The notes below the pieces were generated by a model. That model was not told the DNA's origin. It did no database searches and worked only from the letters and a program-made list of their open reading frames with translations. Source: Akebia trifoliata (Eukaryota; Streptophyta; Magnoliopsida; Ranunculales; Lardizabalaceae). Taken from it: a stretch of DNA of 64,000 bases. The position numbers were made by a program, and so were the translations under genes. Location: NCBI GenBank assembly GCA_017979445.1, contig CM030714.1:47941220-48005219 (forward strand). The letters are read 5' to 3'. Positions within the stretch are counted from its first letter, which is position 1. Each line of letters begins with the position of its first letter. Shown here one piece after another: positions 22,178-36,100 of this stretch.

Positions 22178-22500
22178 TTGAGGTTGAAAAGAGAGAGAGA
22201 GAGAGAGATAGAAAGAAAGAGATTAGTTATTGTTGTGGTTACGGTTGCCACATTTCCATGGAAGTTGAAAAGCTTGAAGATGTTAGATCTGGGGTTCTTA
22301 ATGGCAGATAGAGAAGAGAGGGGGAGAGAAAAGAGAAGAGAGAGAGAGAGAGAAAAAGAAAAGGTACTTATCGGTGTAGCGATTCTCGCTAGAGAAAATC
22401 ATCAGTGGTTGGTTTGAAACCCTAAAAGGGGAGATGAGGAAGAAGAGAAGAGGGTGTAGAGAGTCAGAGAAGGATTGAGATATTTCTATAAAAAATAATT
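22178..22500. repeat. GA-rich low-complexity tract
   Basis: Two GAGA-rich runs (22187-22208 and 22330-22360) flank a short mixed segment. A 79-codon frame across it is rich in Arg/Glu purely from the repeat. No gene claimed. Confidence 0.6.
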
Positions 22501-22539
22501 ATTTTTTTACCTTATTTAATAAATATAATTATTATATTA

Positions 22540-22735
22540 AATCAATCAAATATTATCGGATTGGATGTATAAATATCCGAATCCATATCCAAAATTAATT
22601 CGAATCGAATTCAATTTTGAATTTTTAAAATTATCGATTTTTTCGAATCCAAATCCATAATATCCGATTTTTCAAATCGAATTTGGTTTCAAAATTGAAT
22701 TTTCAAATATCCATTGACAACCCTAATTAATATCT
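22540..22735. repeat. ATCCGAATCC-rich element ending in 'ccattgacaaccct'
   Basis: Contains repeated 'tatccgaatcc' and 'aatcgaatt' words and ends near 'atccattgacaacccta', like the element at 52985-53445 and the GTCAATGG family. The remaining bases to 23500 are AT-rich without gene evidence. Confidence 0.4.
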
Positions 22736-23501
22736 TCTACATTACGAAGTATTAATGATCAGGATATTTAACATTAAATAGTATAAGCAATTGAGGTTAA
22801 CTTAAACCTTTATATTAGGTTTACTTTCTATAAAACATCCCAATAAGGTTCATGTAATAATCATTCAAGAATTTTAATAAAATTATTTCTTCAATTATAA
22901 AATATTAAAAGTCGAATACTAATGGAGAAGGAGATGGCTAATCCAAAGATTATTTCAAGTTAATAGCTACTTCATATAATTACCAATAACTAATCTAAAG
23001 AACATGAATGTCATGTTCCAATCCTTTTTTTTTTCTAATGTAAGGGGTTTAAATTTAAATATTAATTAGTATTTGAGCTTGGGTACCTGTATACTTCCTT
23101 TTATTTTCTTTTTTCTTATTTTCTTTTTTTCCTTTCTTGTTATTGCACTTATTTTGAGTTCTAACATCTTTGTTTCTGATTGTAAGATCTCACAAACAAG
23201 TTTTAAAATCTTGTCTCGATTAGGAAAAAAATCAAAATGGACTCAAATGAAATATTTCATGAAAATTTCAAACATTCAAAGTTTCAGGGTCAATGTTTCG
23301 TGTCAACCTTGATCAAAACCGAAATGTTCCTTCAAAATACTCCTAACTAGTATGATAATTTGGACCATGGTCACAAATATATAGTTTTGAACATAATTTA
23401 AAGTCTATTTCTACTTGTCTAAATGTTTAATCCAAATATCACATGCACAATTGAACCACTTCCACTCAATGTGATTGCCTAGGTGGCTTCATTTGCTTCT
23501 A

Positions 23502-23822
23502 AGGCTGTCGATGGGCAAGCCAAGTGAAGTAGTAACTGAGTCGATCCTAATTGGGCCTCAAATTCATAGCCCAATGGGTTGAGCTAGGATGGGCCAGATC
23601 AACCCAGATATTTTCATATTAAGAATATCTTCATACAAATATTATAGTATAGGTTACCTAGCAGATCATCCAGCAGGCCTAATTCTCAAGCCTAAGACCG
23701 GCCCTAAACAGTAATTGGACCTATCTCAGCCCAGCCAGCTAATTTTAATTAGCTAATAACACTACACATACCCGAACCACACCGAACCAGGCCAAGTTAA
23801 AAACCCAGCCCATTAACAGATC
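23502..23822. mobile_element. MITE-like element with GGCTGTCGATGGGC / GCCCATTAACAG ends
   Basis: Starts 'aggctgtcgatgggc' and ends 'cagcccattaacag', an imperfect inverted pair. The interior is rich in 'gggcc' and 'cagccca' words. Non-coding. 23823-25880 holds pyrimidine-rich and AT-rich sequence without gene evidence; a diverged copy of one stretch occurs at 24240-24470 and 24480-24680 ('tatgagggatgaatatc', 'aaagaggatg'). Confidence 0.4.
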
Positions 23823-25884
23823 TATTTGCATCTTCAATTTATCATCTAGCCACCCACCCAACTCTTTTAAATTAAAAACTTTTTGACGTATCTATGATCT
23901 TGTTTTCAAATAACTTCCTCTTTGACATCTTTTATCCTTTATAATTTGTGGAATTGGGTTAGGAATGATGAAGAAGACAATGATTTAAAGATAGAGGGGA
24001 AATTATGATTGATGATTGGGCTTTTTTGGTTGGGCTTCGAAAGGCCTCAACATAATTGGGCCAGGCCACTTGTCAAGTTCCAAGTTTGGACCCAACCCCG
24101 CAGCGTTAATAGATATAAAGTTTCGGATTTTGGAGGTAGGTCCACTAAAACTTTTTTTATTATAAAATTACAAAAATATATATACAAAATATCTATATAA
24201 TAAAACAAACATGTAAGGTCCACCTTTTGCTCCATTTATGAGAGATAAACATCCCATCCACCCTTTATTTAAGTCTTTCAATTTTAACCTTTCAACTTTA
24301 TCGTCTTTCCTCTCTTTTTTTTTTCAGTAATACCCTTTTAATTTTCTCTTATATTCCTTTAACCTCAACAAAATTTAATCATACCCTTTCAATTTTATTA
24401 TTTTTCATTTTCTACTCTCTTAACCCCCAAAGATGATGCCCATGGTGTAGGCACAGGTGAACTCTAGTCTTTATTATAAAACACAATGATAGGGCTCACT
24501 TATGAGGGATGAATATCTCCTTTGTCTTTCCTCTTCTCCACTTCCAACTTTATTAGTTTTATTTATTATATTTTCTCTCCTCACCCTTCTTTCCTTTTTA
24601 AATAATATCTCTCTAGCTTTACTTTCTTTCTGCTTTTATTCCAAAAGAGGATTTACCCTCTTAACCCAAAAGAGGATGCGCATACCTAAAGGCAAATAGG
24701 AAATGAGCTGAGGATAGAATAAAACAATGAGCCTAAAAATAAAAATAAAAAAACACTTTGCTTACTAAGTAAGGAAAGTTTCCTGATCGCATCAATTTGT
24801 GACATTCAAAACATGATATGACGTCATAGGGTTGTGGAGGACACAATTATAAGAACTTTTAAACCCAAAAAAAAAAAAAAAAAGCGGAAAAAAATTAATT
24901 TTCACAGTTAAATTTTAATTTTAATTTTGAGAGTTTGATAGCTATTCATTTTCAACATCTTGGAACAAGCTTAAAAGGAACTTTTTTAATATTTTTATTA
25001 CTTTAATCTGAGTTTTTCAATGAAATCTTGAAGATTGCCAATGTGATAATGCATGTAGGCCCAACGACCCTTAGTAAGATTCGAAATCTTACTAACATAG
25101 TTAGGCTAGCCTGTTTCCACAAGAAAATAGAACAGAACACTGACGAGGAAATTCCGTTCTCTGTCGCCTGTTTGAATAGGATGTCTGTAAGACCATAAAA
25201 TCAAGGATCTTTTTAGGTCATTTTATATTAGCCTATAAGAAATGACTAAGGTCAAGGGACGTGTCATCAATTTGAAAACATGGGGGTGTCTCAAATATTC
25301 ACCAAAAGACTGTGAAGGGACGGTTTCTTCGAATCGAACCGTACAGGTTGAGCCCACCAGTCAAAGACAGCTGAAACAAGAACTTGACGTAGTGCCACGA
25401 TGAGACCGACAAGAAATTTTTTGTTGTGAGATTTTTTGCTCACAAGAATACCACAGTATCCCAGAAAGGGACAGAGCAAATGAGGGAGACCCCACCAAAT
25501 TTTTTCAAAAAGAAAAATTAGTCATTAGCCCTATATTTTGATTCATATTGGACATACCTCCTATGTTCTTCAAACATGCAGCCCCACTCAAAACATATGA
25601 AAAAGAGAGATTTAAGTGGCAAACATTGGAGCAATGGTTTTTAAACTTGGTGTTATGTTTCGTCTCGTTCAGTTTCGATATAGAGTTGACTCGGATGATA
25701 CGTCTCGTCTCGTTCGAGTTGTCTCATTTGACATTGAGACAATGGTTTTTAAAATTTTAAAAATTAAAAAATTCTGAAAAATTTTGAAAAAAATCAAAAA
25801 TAATTCCTATAAAAAATGAATTCAAAAAATATAAAATTAAAAAAAAAAATCGATTTGGGAGTGATAGAATTGATAGAAGCTCGC

Positions 25885-26109
25885 ATGTAGACTTTTTGGA
25901 GATTTTGGGCTATTTGTACCTTTGGTCAAAACAGTATAAAAAGTTTGCGGGTTTCTCTTTTGATGATTTTGTCTTTAGATGGAATGACCTTTGTAATTAG
26001 TGTTGTTTTATTTTCTTTCTTGTTCTTTATGAGGTCTCCTCGACCTCCTTGTTTTGTGTTTTCCTGTACTCGTTTTCCTTTATCAATATATTACACTTTT
26101 CAAAAAAAA
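25885..26109 (+). mobile_element. 5'-truncated LINE tail
   Basis: One frame reads SKQYKKFAGFSFDDFVFRWN, DLCN and stop, matching the C-terminus of the LINE at 8587-12506 (SKVYKEFRGLFFEDFLYKW). It is followed by a similar 3' UTR ('cctcgacc', 'tatcaatatatta') and an A-run. Only the last ~200 bases were inserted. Confidence 0.65.
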
Positions 26110-28740
26110 AGAATTGAGGGTTGAGGCTTTAACTCATTTGTATCAGTTAACTCGGACAAGATTTTCAAAATCTTATCTGATACATCTCATTTAACTCACG
26201 AGTTTAACCATTACTGCGCTGTCTCGTTCGTATCGCTCGAGATAATCGAAAGTATCATCCGAGACGACTCGCTTATCTCACGATACGCGGTCGTCTCATA
26301 ATACTTTGTGAATTGATGTCGTTGGGCTTTGATACCAAGTTAACTTGGGTGATATGTCTCAGTCTCGGACAAGTTTAGAAACCATGCTTAGAGTGGGTCT
26401 AGCAACTTTTTAACAGGTTAATTATCTAAATTCCTTCACTTATTTTAATATATATATGGTCAAGATCCATAGACACATAAAGTTACTCATAAAATTATAA
26501 CGTGTTTTGTCTTATATGGATAAAAAATTTCGGAATAAATTGATTTTTTATAAGAATGATCTCTATGGTATAAGTTGGTTTGATTTTCAAATAGAATCCC
26601 AAGACGAAATATGGTAAAGTGTCTGGTTTTAAACAAGGGGCTAGTCAAGCGGATTTGAATATCCATAAGCTATTTCTCACTGATCGATGTTGGGGTTTGT
26701 TATAAAGAAGTGAAAAAGGCTGCTGACTACATGGCATCCATGTTATAATGTTGGCAATACTATTATATTCCCTGTAGACTTACACATTGATGTTAAAAAG
26801 ATTGTAAGTAAGGATGTGAGAGGGCATATTTATGAAAGATTGTAATTTGGGTTCTTTTTGGTAGGGATCTGCCTAACTAAGCTCCGCTTAATTTTCAAAA
26901 ATAAAATATAAAAAATCAGTCAACTTCAACTTTAATAGATAATTTATTTTACTTCTTCAATCGATCTTTTTGAACATTTTCTTAATCCCTTATATAGGAC
27001 CTGGGAATTTTTATATAAAAAATCTCATTATCTTTTACCCTAAAAGTTGAAGATGATTGATTCTTAGGAAAAATCAAATTCGAAGCGTTTTTTATTTCAG
27101 GTTGAAGAGGTTAATAAGGTCATTTACATTTGTCATGCACACATTTAATTTGATAGATAATTTTGAAATAGCCTATTTTTTTAACCAATGGCATTGCCCC
27201 TTGACTTGGGTCTTCTCTCATAGAGTAAGAAAATTTATGTAAATTCCATTTTCTTCAACCTCTAACCAAAAACTCTTGAGTTTTCTCCCCAAATTATTCA
27301 TCGTCAAGCTCTTCAACCTTACCATTGAATATAATTTGCCCCCTACAAGAAAACCCCAGCTCCTCCCCTACTTCTTTCAATTGGTAAGTTGTAGTACTCC
27401 TAAAACCATTCTAATCACATATGCACATGCCACGCCTAGTTGGGTTTAGACCACAGGGCACAAATTATGGGTTCACATGTAGGTTTTGTGGGCTTTGGTT
27501 CACGAAATGTTCTTTTTATTGAAAATTTTATCATTCTTTTTACCAATTTCTTATGAGTGCTTTTCGCTTATAAGTTAGTATGTGAAGAATGTTTTCTAGG
27601 ATAATTTAGACTTATGCCTTACATTTTGGTCAATATTAAAAACACATACTTGAATTTTAAACTCATCGCATGCCCCTAAGTCTTCTCTCAAGTAGAAAGT
27701 AAACGACTTGCATGTTCTCATCTTCAACCTCTAACAAAAAAATACCTTGATTTTATCTCCTAACTAAATCAATCATTTTCAATTTCAAATTCCTGTCTAC
27801 TTCAACGTACAAAATGCGAAGGATTTTTGGTGAATTAGAAGATGAAATCTTTTACTCTCATCCTGAACTTGAAATTTCTACGTACAAATGAAGACGATTT
27901 TTGGGTAAAGTAAAAGACAAAATCCCCTACTCTCATCTTCAATCTGACAATTCTTCCTATTTTAACGTACAAATCTCAAGAATAAGTTGGATTTTTGGGT
28001 GAACAAAAGATGATGACTGATTTTTTGTAAAAAAATCAAGGGTTTTCTACAATAGGTTAAGACAAACTTGAAAGTGATGGATTAAAAACAAGGATTATTG
28101 AAGAATAATTACGAGCTTGAAAATGATAGGTTGGAGGGAGAAAAATCAAAGAGTTTTAGTTATAAGCTTTCAAGATGACAGTTCCATGGGAAGAAAATCA
28201 AGGCATTTTTGTTAGAGATTGAAGAAAAGGACATTTTCCAACATTTATTTTGTCTCTTGGACAAAACCTTGGTTAAGGCGTGGGCATGTCATCACTTTGA
28301 AAATAAAAGGGGGTATTTCAAATATTAATCAAAATGTAGGGGATATGTCTAAATCACCCTAAATAAAAGGGCACATTTCTGTAAAATCATATTGATTATT
28401 GAGAGATGCCCGGTAATTTATCAAGTAAGTCTATTTTTAAATTTATATATGTGCATTTATCGTTTGATGGTTAATTTATATTTACTGCCACATACATTAC
28501 ACTTACGTTTATTTTTATATTATTTTTGGGAAACAATAGGATGTAAGTTTGAGTAACTTCTCACTTTTTTGCCACATTTCACTTCTTGCTTCTATTAGAA
28601 AACACTTCAACTTATTTCAGTTTAGAGTAAGAATGACGTGAGACCGACATGAAAAATCTCACTTTCTTTGAAAGCCGCAATCCATAACAGCGTCCCGTTC
28701 CTATTGAAAAATATGGTGACTAGGTGACACTTTTTTTTTT
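26110..28740. other. Intergenic with decayed repeats, no gene seen
   Basis: Contains diverged 'tctcgtctcgttcga' words on both sides of the LINE tail, and several copies of a motif around 'gacatgcccctnnn..tttgaaaa..gggggtatttcaaatattcacc'. That motif also occurs near 25255, 28270, 31450, 32700 and 33780-34120. No reading frame shows family homology. Confidence 0.45.
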
Positions 28741-28921
28741 GGAAAATGCTGAAATGACAAAAAGACTTTACTATAATTCTCACAAGTCTAATGTGGGATG
28801 TGCACATAATCATAGATGTATTTTCTCGTGATACGAGTAAAAATCATCTACGGTTATGTATGTATGTCCACGTCAAAATTGTGAGAATCACAATAAATCT
28901 TGTGTCACCCCAGCACGACTC
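28741..28921. mobile_element. Mutator-like MITE (GCTG/GTGAC subfamily)
   Basis: Left end GGAAAATGCTGAAATGACA; right end complement GAGTCGTGCTGGGGTGACA. The interior forms a hairpin through 'ttctcacaa' and 'ttgtgagaat'. Flanks TTTTTTTTT and TTTTTTTAT agree at 8 of 9, though in low-complexity sequence. Closely similar to 30208-30397. Confidence 0.65.
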
Positions 28922-29182
28922 TTTTTTTATGGGAGAACAAATATATCATTTCTTGCTTTTGTCCACATTTCACTTCTTGTTTCTGTTAGTAACACTTCCA
29001 ACTTCTTTCACCTTTAGATTAAGTAGCACATCTAAGAAGCAATGTGAGATGGGCATGAAAAATCTCATTTTCTTTTCAAATCACAAAACAAAATGGTGTC
29101 CCGTTCCTATAGAAAAGTAAGATGTCTTTGTGGCACTTGTTTATGGGGGAACAAATATATTGAGTTGCATACCATATAAAAA

Positions 29183-29406
29183 GAGTTGTGATAAGCTAAC
29201 TCTCCCAAGTGACATACTCAAAATACTCTCCTGAAGTGGCATGTGCTAGAATCATAGACTTTATGCCTCGGGATACACAATTGCACATCTCCATAAATTT
29301 ATGCAATTGTGTATTTCGATGAAAAAAAAATCTATGGGTCTAACACATGTCATGTCAAGAGAGTGTTTTGATTATGTCATGTGAGGGTGTCAGATCATCA
29401 TTACTC
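29183..29406. mobile_element. Mutator-like MITE (GAGTCGTGATAA subfamily) with perfect 9-bp duplication
   Basis: Left GAGTTGTGATAAGCTAAC, right complement GAGTAATGATGATCTGAC. Inverted repeats extend about 60 bases and meet around 'gcaattgtgtat'. The flanking ATATAAAAA occurs at 29174-29182 and 29407-29415. Confidence 0.75.
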
Positions 29407-30207
29407 ATATAAAAAAGGCTTAGGATCTAATATGGTGTCCTGTTTTTATAAAATAGGAACGATGTGTACATGACATCTTTTAGTTGGAGTTTGAAATACC
29501 TCCGCCTCCTAATCAAGGGAAGCGGGTCCTCTATAGCACACTTTTAATAGATAAGAGAGTCATACTAGAAGAAAAATTGACCACTCAACCCTCTTTTAAT
29601 TATGACTTAGATCTGGTTTAAAAAAATCAAATAAAAAAAACTAGTTCTTTTCTCCAAATTCATGTCTTTACAAATGAATGGCTACTAAATTCCCAATATT
29701 TAAGTTTGGGATTTAATTGCATTGTTGATGGGGCACTCTTTTAACCGTTGAAAGTGTGCTACAGAAATCTAATAATTTTTAACTTCGTCATAATTTGTTA
29801 TATTAAATATACAACTTAATAAATTTTTTTTTTATAGATAAAAATTTATCTTAATTAAACGTAATAAATTTTTAAAAGATATAATGCATTTTAAGTACCT
29901 ATCAATAATTTATATGAAAAATTAAAGAATTTTACATTACATACATTAATTTTGATATAGGAGACACCTTAAATCATCTACGATATAAAAAGAAATGATA
30001 AAATAAATCGATTTTAGGTACCCACGGGATTCCCATTAGATAGAACCTAATGGTTCTTGTTCCTATCGATTCAGTTCCATTTTAAACGCAGATCTAATCG
30101 ATTCCATTAAAAAGGAAATCATAATAAGGGTTTTTGGTTATGATCCTGGTTGATTTCGATTAAATGAATAACCATTGACACCCAAAAAATGAATTATTTA
30201 TGAGGTA

Positions 30208-30397
30208 AGAAAATACTGAAATGACAACAAAAAAAAAAAAATTTACTGCAATTCTCACAAATCTGACGTGAGATATGCACATAATCATAAATGTGTTTTC
30301 TCGTGATATAAAATAAAAATCATTTACGATTATGTATGGATGTTCTCGGCAAAATTGTGAGAATCGCAGTAAAGTTTTTGTCACCCCAGCACGACTC
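30208..30397. mobile_element. Mutator-like MITE (GCTG/GTGAC subfamily)
   Basis: Left AGAAAATACTGAAATGACA, right complement GAGTCGTGCTGGGGTGACA. Flanks TATGAGGTA (30199-30207) and TATGATGTA (30398-30406) agree at 8 of 9. About 80% similar by eye to 28741-28921. Confidence 0.7.
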
Positions 30398-30907
30398 TAT
30401 GATGTAACATGCCAGAAACTCTTACCAAACACATGCCACGTAGACATCATTATTTATTTCATAGGAACTGACACTGTTATGTTGTCGACACCCGACTATT
30501 TCCAGAAAAATTGAATATTTCATGCCATGTAATTAGTTGATAAGGTCAACTTATCCGTTGATACCATCCAAGTCAAACGCGGTGCCACGTTGCAAATCCA
30601 AGCAAGATGTCCTTCCCAAAACACGGTGCAGTGTACGTGTGTAACTGTTTGGTTCACGTGTCTTTTGCGCGTCCATAAATCTGGAAAAAGTCTTTTCGGA
30701 TCACAAAAATAGTATGTTACTGATATACCCTCAGATTTGCATAAAATTAAAGTTTCTTTTCTTTTCTTTTTAGTGCAAAATGTTTTATTAAAAATGAAGT
30801 TCCCACATAAAAAATAAAAAATAAATAAATAAATAAAAAATAAAACTAAACTTTTAAATAAATTGTGGTATTGTATTTTTTATTTTAAGATTCCAATTTA
30901 GTCAAAA

Positions 30908-31305
30908 CTAGGGTTGTCAATGGATCATATTTGGATCAAATTTGGCTTTAATGTAGAATCTATACAATAAGGATAGCATTGGATCCATACATCCCAATAA
31001 TTTATTGGATTGGATCTTATTTATTAGATTTTAAATATTTTGATTTAATTCAATAAAAATTGGATTGGGTTAGGATCCAATCATTTTGATTTTACACATA
31101 ATAATATTTAAAATTAATTTATGTATTTTCTCATGCATTATTATATTGAGATATGGTTGATCCAAAATCAACCAATAATATATATTGGATCTAATCCTTA
31201 TGAATTTGATTTTTTATTGGAAACCAAAAATTTTATCCAACCGCTAAGTTATTAGATCAAATAGAACTTTGGATTTGATTAGATCCATTGACAACACTAA
31301 AAAGA
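30908..31305. mobile_element. MITE-like element with GGGTTGTCAATGGATC ends
   Basis: Begins 'agggttgtcaatggatc' and ends 'gatccattgacaaca', a clear inverted pair. The interior repeats 'ggatccaat' and 'attggat' words. A member of the GTCAATGG family seen at 31930, 45084, 46818 and 52985. Confidence 0.55.
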
Positions 31306-31929
31306 AAGTTTAAACATCTATTGCCAATGCGCCAAATTTTCTTATGTGATTAGGTCCATCCACTTTATTTGCCACTTAAGCATTTAATTCCAATTTTAAA
31401 TGGTGTTTTTGTTTCTATAAATAGATTCATATTTATTGAATAATTTTGATATGCCCTTTGAGGTTTTCATTTATATTCGTGATACCCTGCATTTTCAAAT
31501 TGATGAGATACCCTTTGACCTCAATCTTTCAATGGAGAATGATTTTTAATAAAAAAAAAATGAAGATACCCTCTTCTTGTATTTCTTGTGTTTCAAACTT
31601 TTTTAGAATTTTTACGTTTTTGTTTAGATTCTTTCTTAAGATTAAGAAATTGGATTTGCCTCGAGAATGAACGATAGTGATTTTTGAATTTTTAAAATTC
31701 ATTCTTTCAAATGTATGATTCAATCTGCGTGATTCTCCGTAAAAAAAAAAAATACTTAAGAAAATCATTTCTCCAAAAACATGATTTTTGAAGTGTATGA
31801 TTACAAATTTCAACTAGAAATCATTTTCCAATCCAAAACGGTTTTTCACCCTACATTGAAAATATTTTCTCACCCCATCCCTTGGGAAAATGATTTTCTA
31901 TTTTCAAATGATATTTCTTTTAAAAGTAT

Positions 31930-32580
31930 CTAGGAGTGATAATGGGTCGGTTCCAGTTCAGTTCTTAAGAACACATAGAACCATTATCACTATTTTTTTC
32001 GATTATGATTTTTATTGATTTTGATTCCGACTCTAAAATAAGTGGAATAGGAATCGGAATCAGAACCTCAAAAAAACATGGGTACTCATCGGATCTCATT
32101 CTCAAAAATCAAATGGAAAAAAATATTTTAAATCCTTATAAATAAAAAATCTTTAAAAAAAAAAAAAAATCAATATACTATGTGCAAAATATCAATTTAA
32201 TTATAATTTCTTCTACTAGAGGTAAGAGTTAATTTTTTTTCTTCAAAAATTAAAATTTAGCTTCTCTACGAGTAATAAACTTTTAGAAGAGATAGCACAT
32301 TTAAAACTCCAATACATAATTTTATGAAAAAGTAAAGAAATCTATATAATACATATTAATTTTAAAACATAAGAAAACCTTAAATCATTTAAAATATATT
32401 TTAAAAAAATTAAAAAAATAAATCAGTTTCGAGCCCTGATCAGATAGAATCTAACGGTTATGATTCTTATCGGTTCGATTCTATTTTAGACCTAATTCTA
32501 ATCGATTCTAATAAAAAGAGAATCAGAAACAGAGTTTTCAATTTCGCTTCTAGATAAATGGGTACCCATTGACACCCCTG
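31930..32580. mobile_element. GTCAATGG-family element
   Basis: Starts 'taggagtgataatgggtcgg' and ends 'gggtacccattgacaccccTG'. Interior words ('aatcggaatcag', 'gattctaat', 'ggttcgattct') match 45084-45745. No coding sequence. Confidence 0.5.
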
Positions 32581-33126
32581 GGACTATATTTATTCCTTAT
32601 CCACAAACTGGTGACGACATACTTGTTGACTTTGATATCCTCTTATAAACTAATGAATAGTGAAAGGCAATTTTTAGTTTATATATGAGAAGTCAAAGAT
32701 AAGGGTGTCATATCTTCAATTTGAAAGCATAAGGAGCTATTTCAATTATTCACAAAAATCATAGAGGGGCATTTAATTGTCCTAAAACCATAGGGACACC
32801 CAAAACATTTACTAAAATTTGAAGGAAATGTTGTTGTGACTTGCTACGTGTGAACACCGTGTCCTAGCACCCTGTTTTTCAAACTGGCAAACAATAAATA
32901 ATAATTTTATATTAAATTTAAAAAAAATGAACACTAAGAGGGCAATATGGTAAATTCAAAAATAATAATGTACAAATAATGAAGACTCCCTCCTTGGCTC
33001 TCCTACTTATTTACCTTCCACTTTCAAACCTCCCAAAGGCCCAACTGAAACTTCAACTGCCTCTCTCTCTCTCTCTCTTCGAATACAGAGTCTTCTTCAC
33101 TCCTTTTAAACAGTTGAAGAACAAAT
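32581..33126 (+). promoter_or_regulatory. Upstream region and pyrimidine-rich leader of the second NCL gene
   Basis: A (CT)n tract at about 33061-33079 lies 50-65 bases before the ATG. No canonical TATA box is evident; the nearest AT-rich candidate is 'cttttaaac' around 33104. CT-rich leaders are common in plant genes. The upstream part contains a decayed copy of the 'gggtgtcatatcttcaatttg' repeat near 32700. Confidence 0.35.
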
Positions 33127-36100
33127 ATGGCTAAAAAACCCATATTTCTCATACTCTCTCTCACTCTTCTTTTCCTCTCTAACCTCAATCAGAGCCGATT
33201 CATCTCAGACTCTGCTTCTGATTCTGATTCTGATCTGGTTTTTGATGGAGTGGATAATGGCCGAAAAACACAATCTTTACTTCTCCTTGTCAAGAATCGA
33301 TTGTTTTCCTCATCAGCTGAGAGAACATGTGAGGAGACGTATGGGTTTCTGCCCTGCACCACAACTATTATGGGTAATATGTTCTTAATAATTGGATATG
33401 GATACCTAATGTTCGTTGCAGCTCGGTATCTCTCTAATGGAAGTGAGCTTCTTCTGGAGATTCTTGGCCCTGGTATTATTGGTGGTCTCTTTCTTCCTGT
33501 TCTTGGTGCGCTTCCCGATGCTTTGCTTATTCTTGGTAAGTTATTATTATTATTATTATTGTTTTTAATTCGATCTAAGCTTCCTTTTTCACCATTTTAG
33601 CTGAATCGAAGAGAAATTTTGAGGTTGTAGAAGCAAGGATTTGGATAATTTGTTTATTGGAGGTGTTTTTCACTATGAATTGATGAGATAATTTATCTTT
33701 TTCTTTTCTTGGTGGAGGTTAAACTGGATTTTAATGGTTAAAATTAGACGATTTTGATTTTAGAAATATCGCTCCACATTTTGGTGAATTTTTTGAAACA
33801 CCCCCTTATGTTTTCAAATTGGTGACGTGCCCCCATAAAACTTTGTTTTATATGCCCTCGTCTTGGACCTGTAGCCAACAGCCTTTGTTTTTTGCTTTTT
33901 GTTTTTGTTGTTGTCTTTTTTTCAAAAGCTATCGTTTTCAACCTTAATTTATTCGATGAACTTCAACAACCTTGAAACATGGAGGCAAGATATTAATTTT
34001 GTGGACAATAGAAGACCGGATTAAAGGGGGACGTGCCTTCAGTTTGAAAAGACAGGTGTATCTCTAATATTCACAAAAATGTCGAGGGGCATGTCTAAAT
34101 CACCCAAAATTTAAGGAGTGGGGTTGTTTTTGTTTACACCATTTGGATATGTTCGTATGCAGTACTTATTTTATTTAAGGGTAAATTATTTAAAAATAAT
34201 AATTTATTTTTTTTATTATTTATTAAAAATAATAAGTTTTAATAATTTAAAAAAAATACTAACAAGGTCAAACACCCTTGTTTAAGAAATAAAATCTTGA
34301 AATACCAAAATTACCCTTATATGTAGGTTAAGTTCAAAACAAGGTACTTTGACCACCAAATTTTTTTTTTTTAAAGTAAAATACCTAGGTTGATTATAAA
34401 TATCAATTAATATTGGTTTGGAATCTCAATCTATTGTAATAATTGACTTCAAGATAAAAGTCGTCGTAATATCACAATTTGAAGTAACCATCGTTTGTAG
34501 TTCTAGCAATTTTAATCTCTAGTGTTATCTTTATAATAACCTTCATATTGGCATTCAACCATTTTTCAAGCCATTTTAGAAATTGGATATTGGCTTATAG
34601 CAACTAGACAATTAAGAAGATAAATATATATATAGAAAGAAAATAGAGAGAGCAAGATCACTAGAATTAAGTGGGGAAAAACACCTTGAAACCCATATTT
34701 ATAAGTGGAAAGTAGATTGTTATAACTGAAAATTGGCCCTTGAACTCCCTGTTTTCATTCAAATTTCTACTTGTTATCTGAATTTAAATTCAAAATTGAA
34801 AAAAAGCGGTTTAATGACTTGTTTGCGTTCAATTTTTTTAGACCACCTTTTTTCAACTTTTTATTTAAAAAAAAAAAATTAAAATAAGCCGGTTGACCAC
34901 CTTGTTTGCTCTTTATTATTTTTTTAAATGAAAGTAGGTGGTATGACTGTCTTGTTTTAAATTTTTATTTAAAAAAATGAAATTCGGTGGTTAAACGACT
35001 TGCTTTAACAAGGGTAAATTCGGAAACTCTTATTAAGGCGGTCAAATGACCTAGTTAGTATCTTTTTAAAAAAAAATTGAAAAATTATTATTATTTTATT
35101 TCTATAGCAAAAAAGTTACTATGTATGGAGGAGAGTGGATTAAGTGCCCTTTTTGTTTTTTCCTCCTTTTTTTTTTTTTTTTTCCTTTTCTGGTTTGATT
35201 TGTTTTTTTTTTTTTTTTTTTTTTTTCAGTTACCTTTTTTTGTGTGTCTCAATTCAAATATAATTTTTTCAACTGATTTTTATTTTGTTTAAATTATGTA
35301 AAAATGTTGAATGGATGAACAGTATAGCGCTCTCAATTTATAAGAACAAGGATCTTTATTGACTTGGGAAAAAACATATGATAATCCTTAGCAAGTTAAT
35401 TCGGTGGGTAATTAAGGAAAACTGATTCTCCTTTTGAGTACGAGTTATCGAGAAAATACATGCTAGAGTGGTAACTAGTTGTGGGAACACATGGTGGTTA
35501 CACAATTGAATTTCCTTTACAATGGGTTTTCATCAAGTTAACCTTTAGTTTCTATTCATGGAGGTAAAAACGATATAGTGTTGGTTGGTATCTCGTAGTG
35601 GCTGATGCCACTTTAGTGCATGAAATTCAGCAACTTATTGAGAAAATCTTAATTAAATCATGATTTTTTTCTTCACCGATTTAATCGTTACCTTTTCAAT
35701 GAGTCATGACTTTTCCGAATTTCACAATAAATCTAAAAAAAAAAGGTATTTCAATATTTTACCAATATGAGCATCAGAGAATGAGTGAAGATGGCATTGA
35801 ATCTGATTGGTTGATGGATCCTAACTTGATTCATGATAATAATTTTATTTTGAGCAATATAAACCTTAAAAGTGTTGCATACCTATCGGTTACTTTGTGG
35901 ATGAAGTCAATGTGTGGTTTAATTTATTGTTGAAGTTTAATATGTGATTTGACAATATAACATGATAACAACACTTAATAAGAACAACTACAAAGTCCCA
36001 ATCCTTGCCCCATTTTATTCTTTTATTTATTTTTGAATTTTCCAAAATTTTCCCTTGCTGACTTGTTCCTGAATCCTGACTTGGTGACTATACTCGAGTG

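Noticed and set aside
22178..22417. 79-codon Arg/Glu-rich frame
   Set aside because: Produced by GA repeats; no recognisable domain, no splice or promoter support.
35077..35292. 71-codon Phe-rich frame in NCL intron 1
   Set aside because: Encoded by poly-T runs inside an intron bounded by clear donor and acceptor sites.
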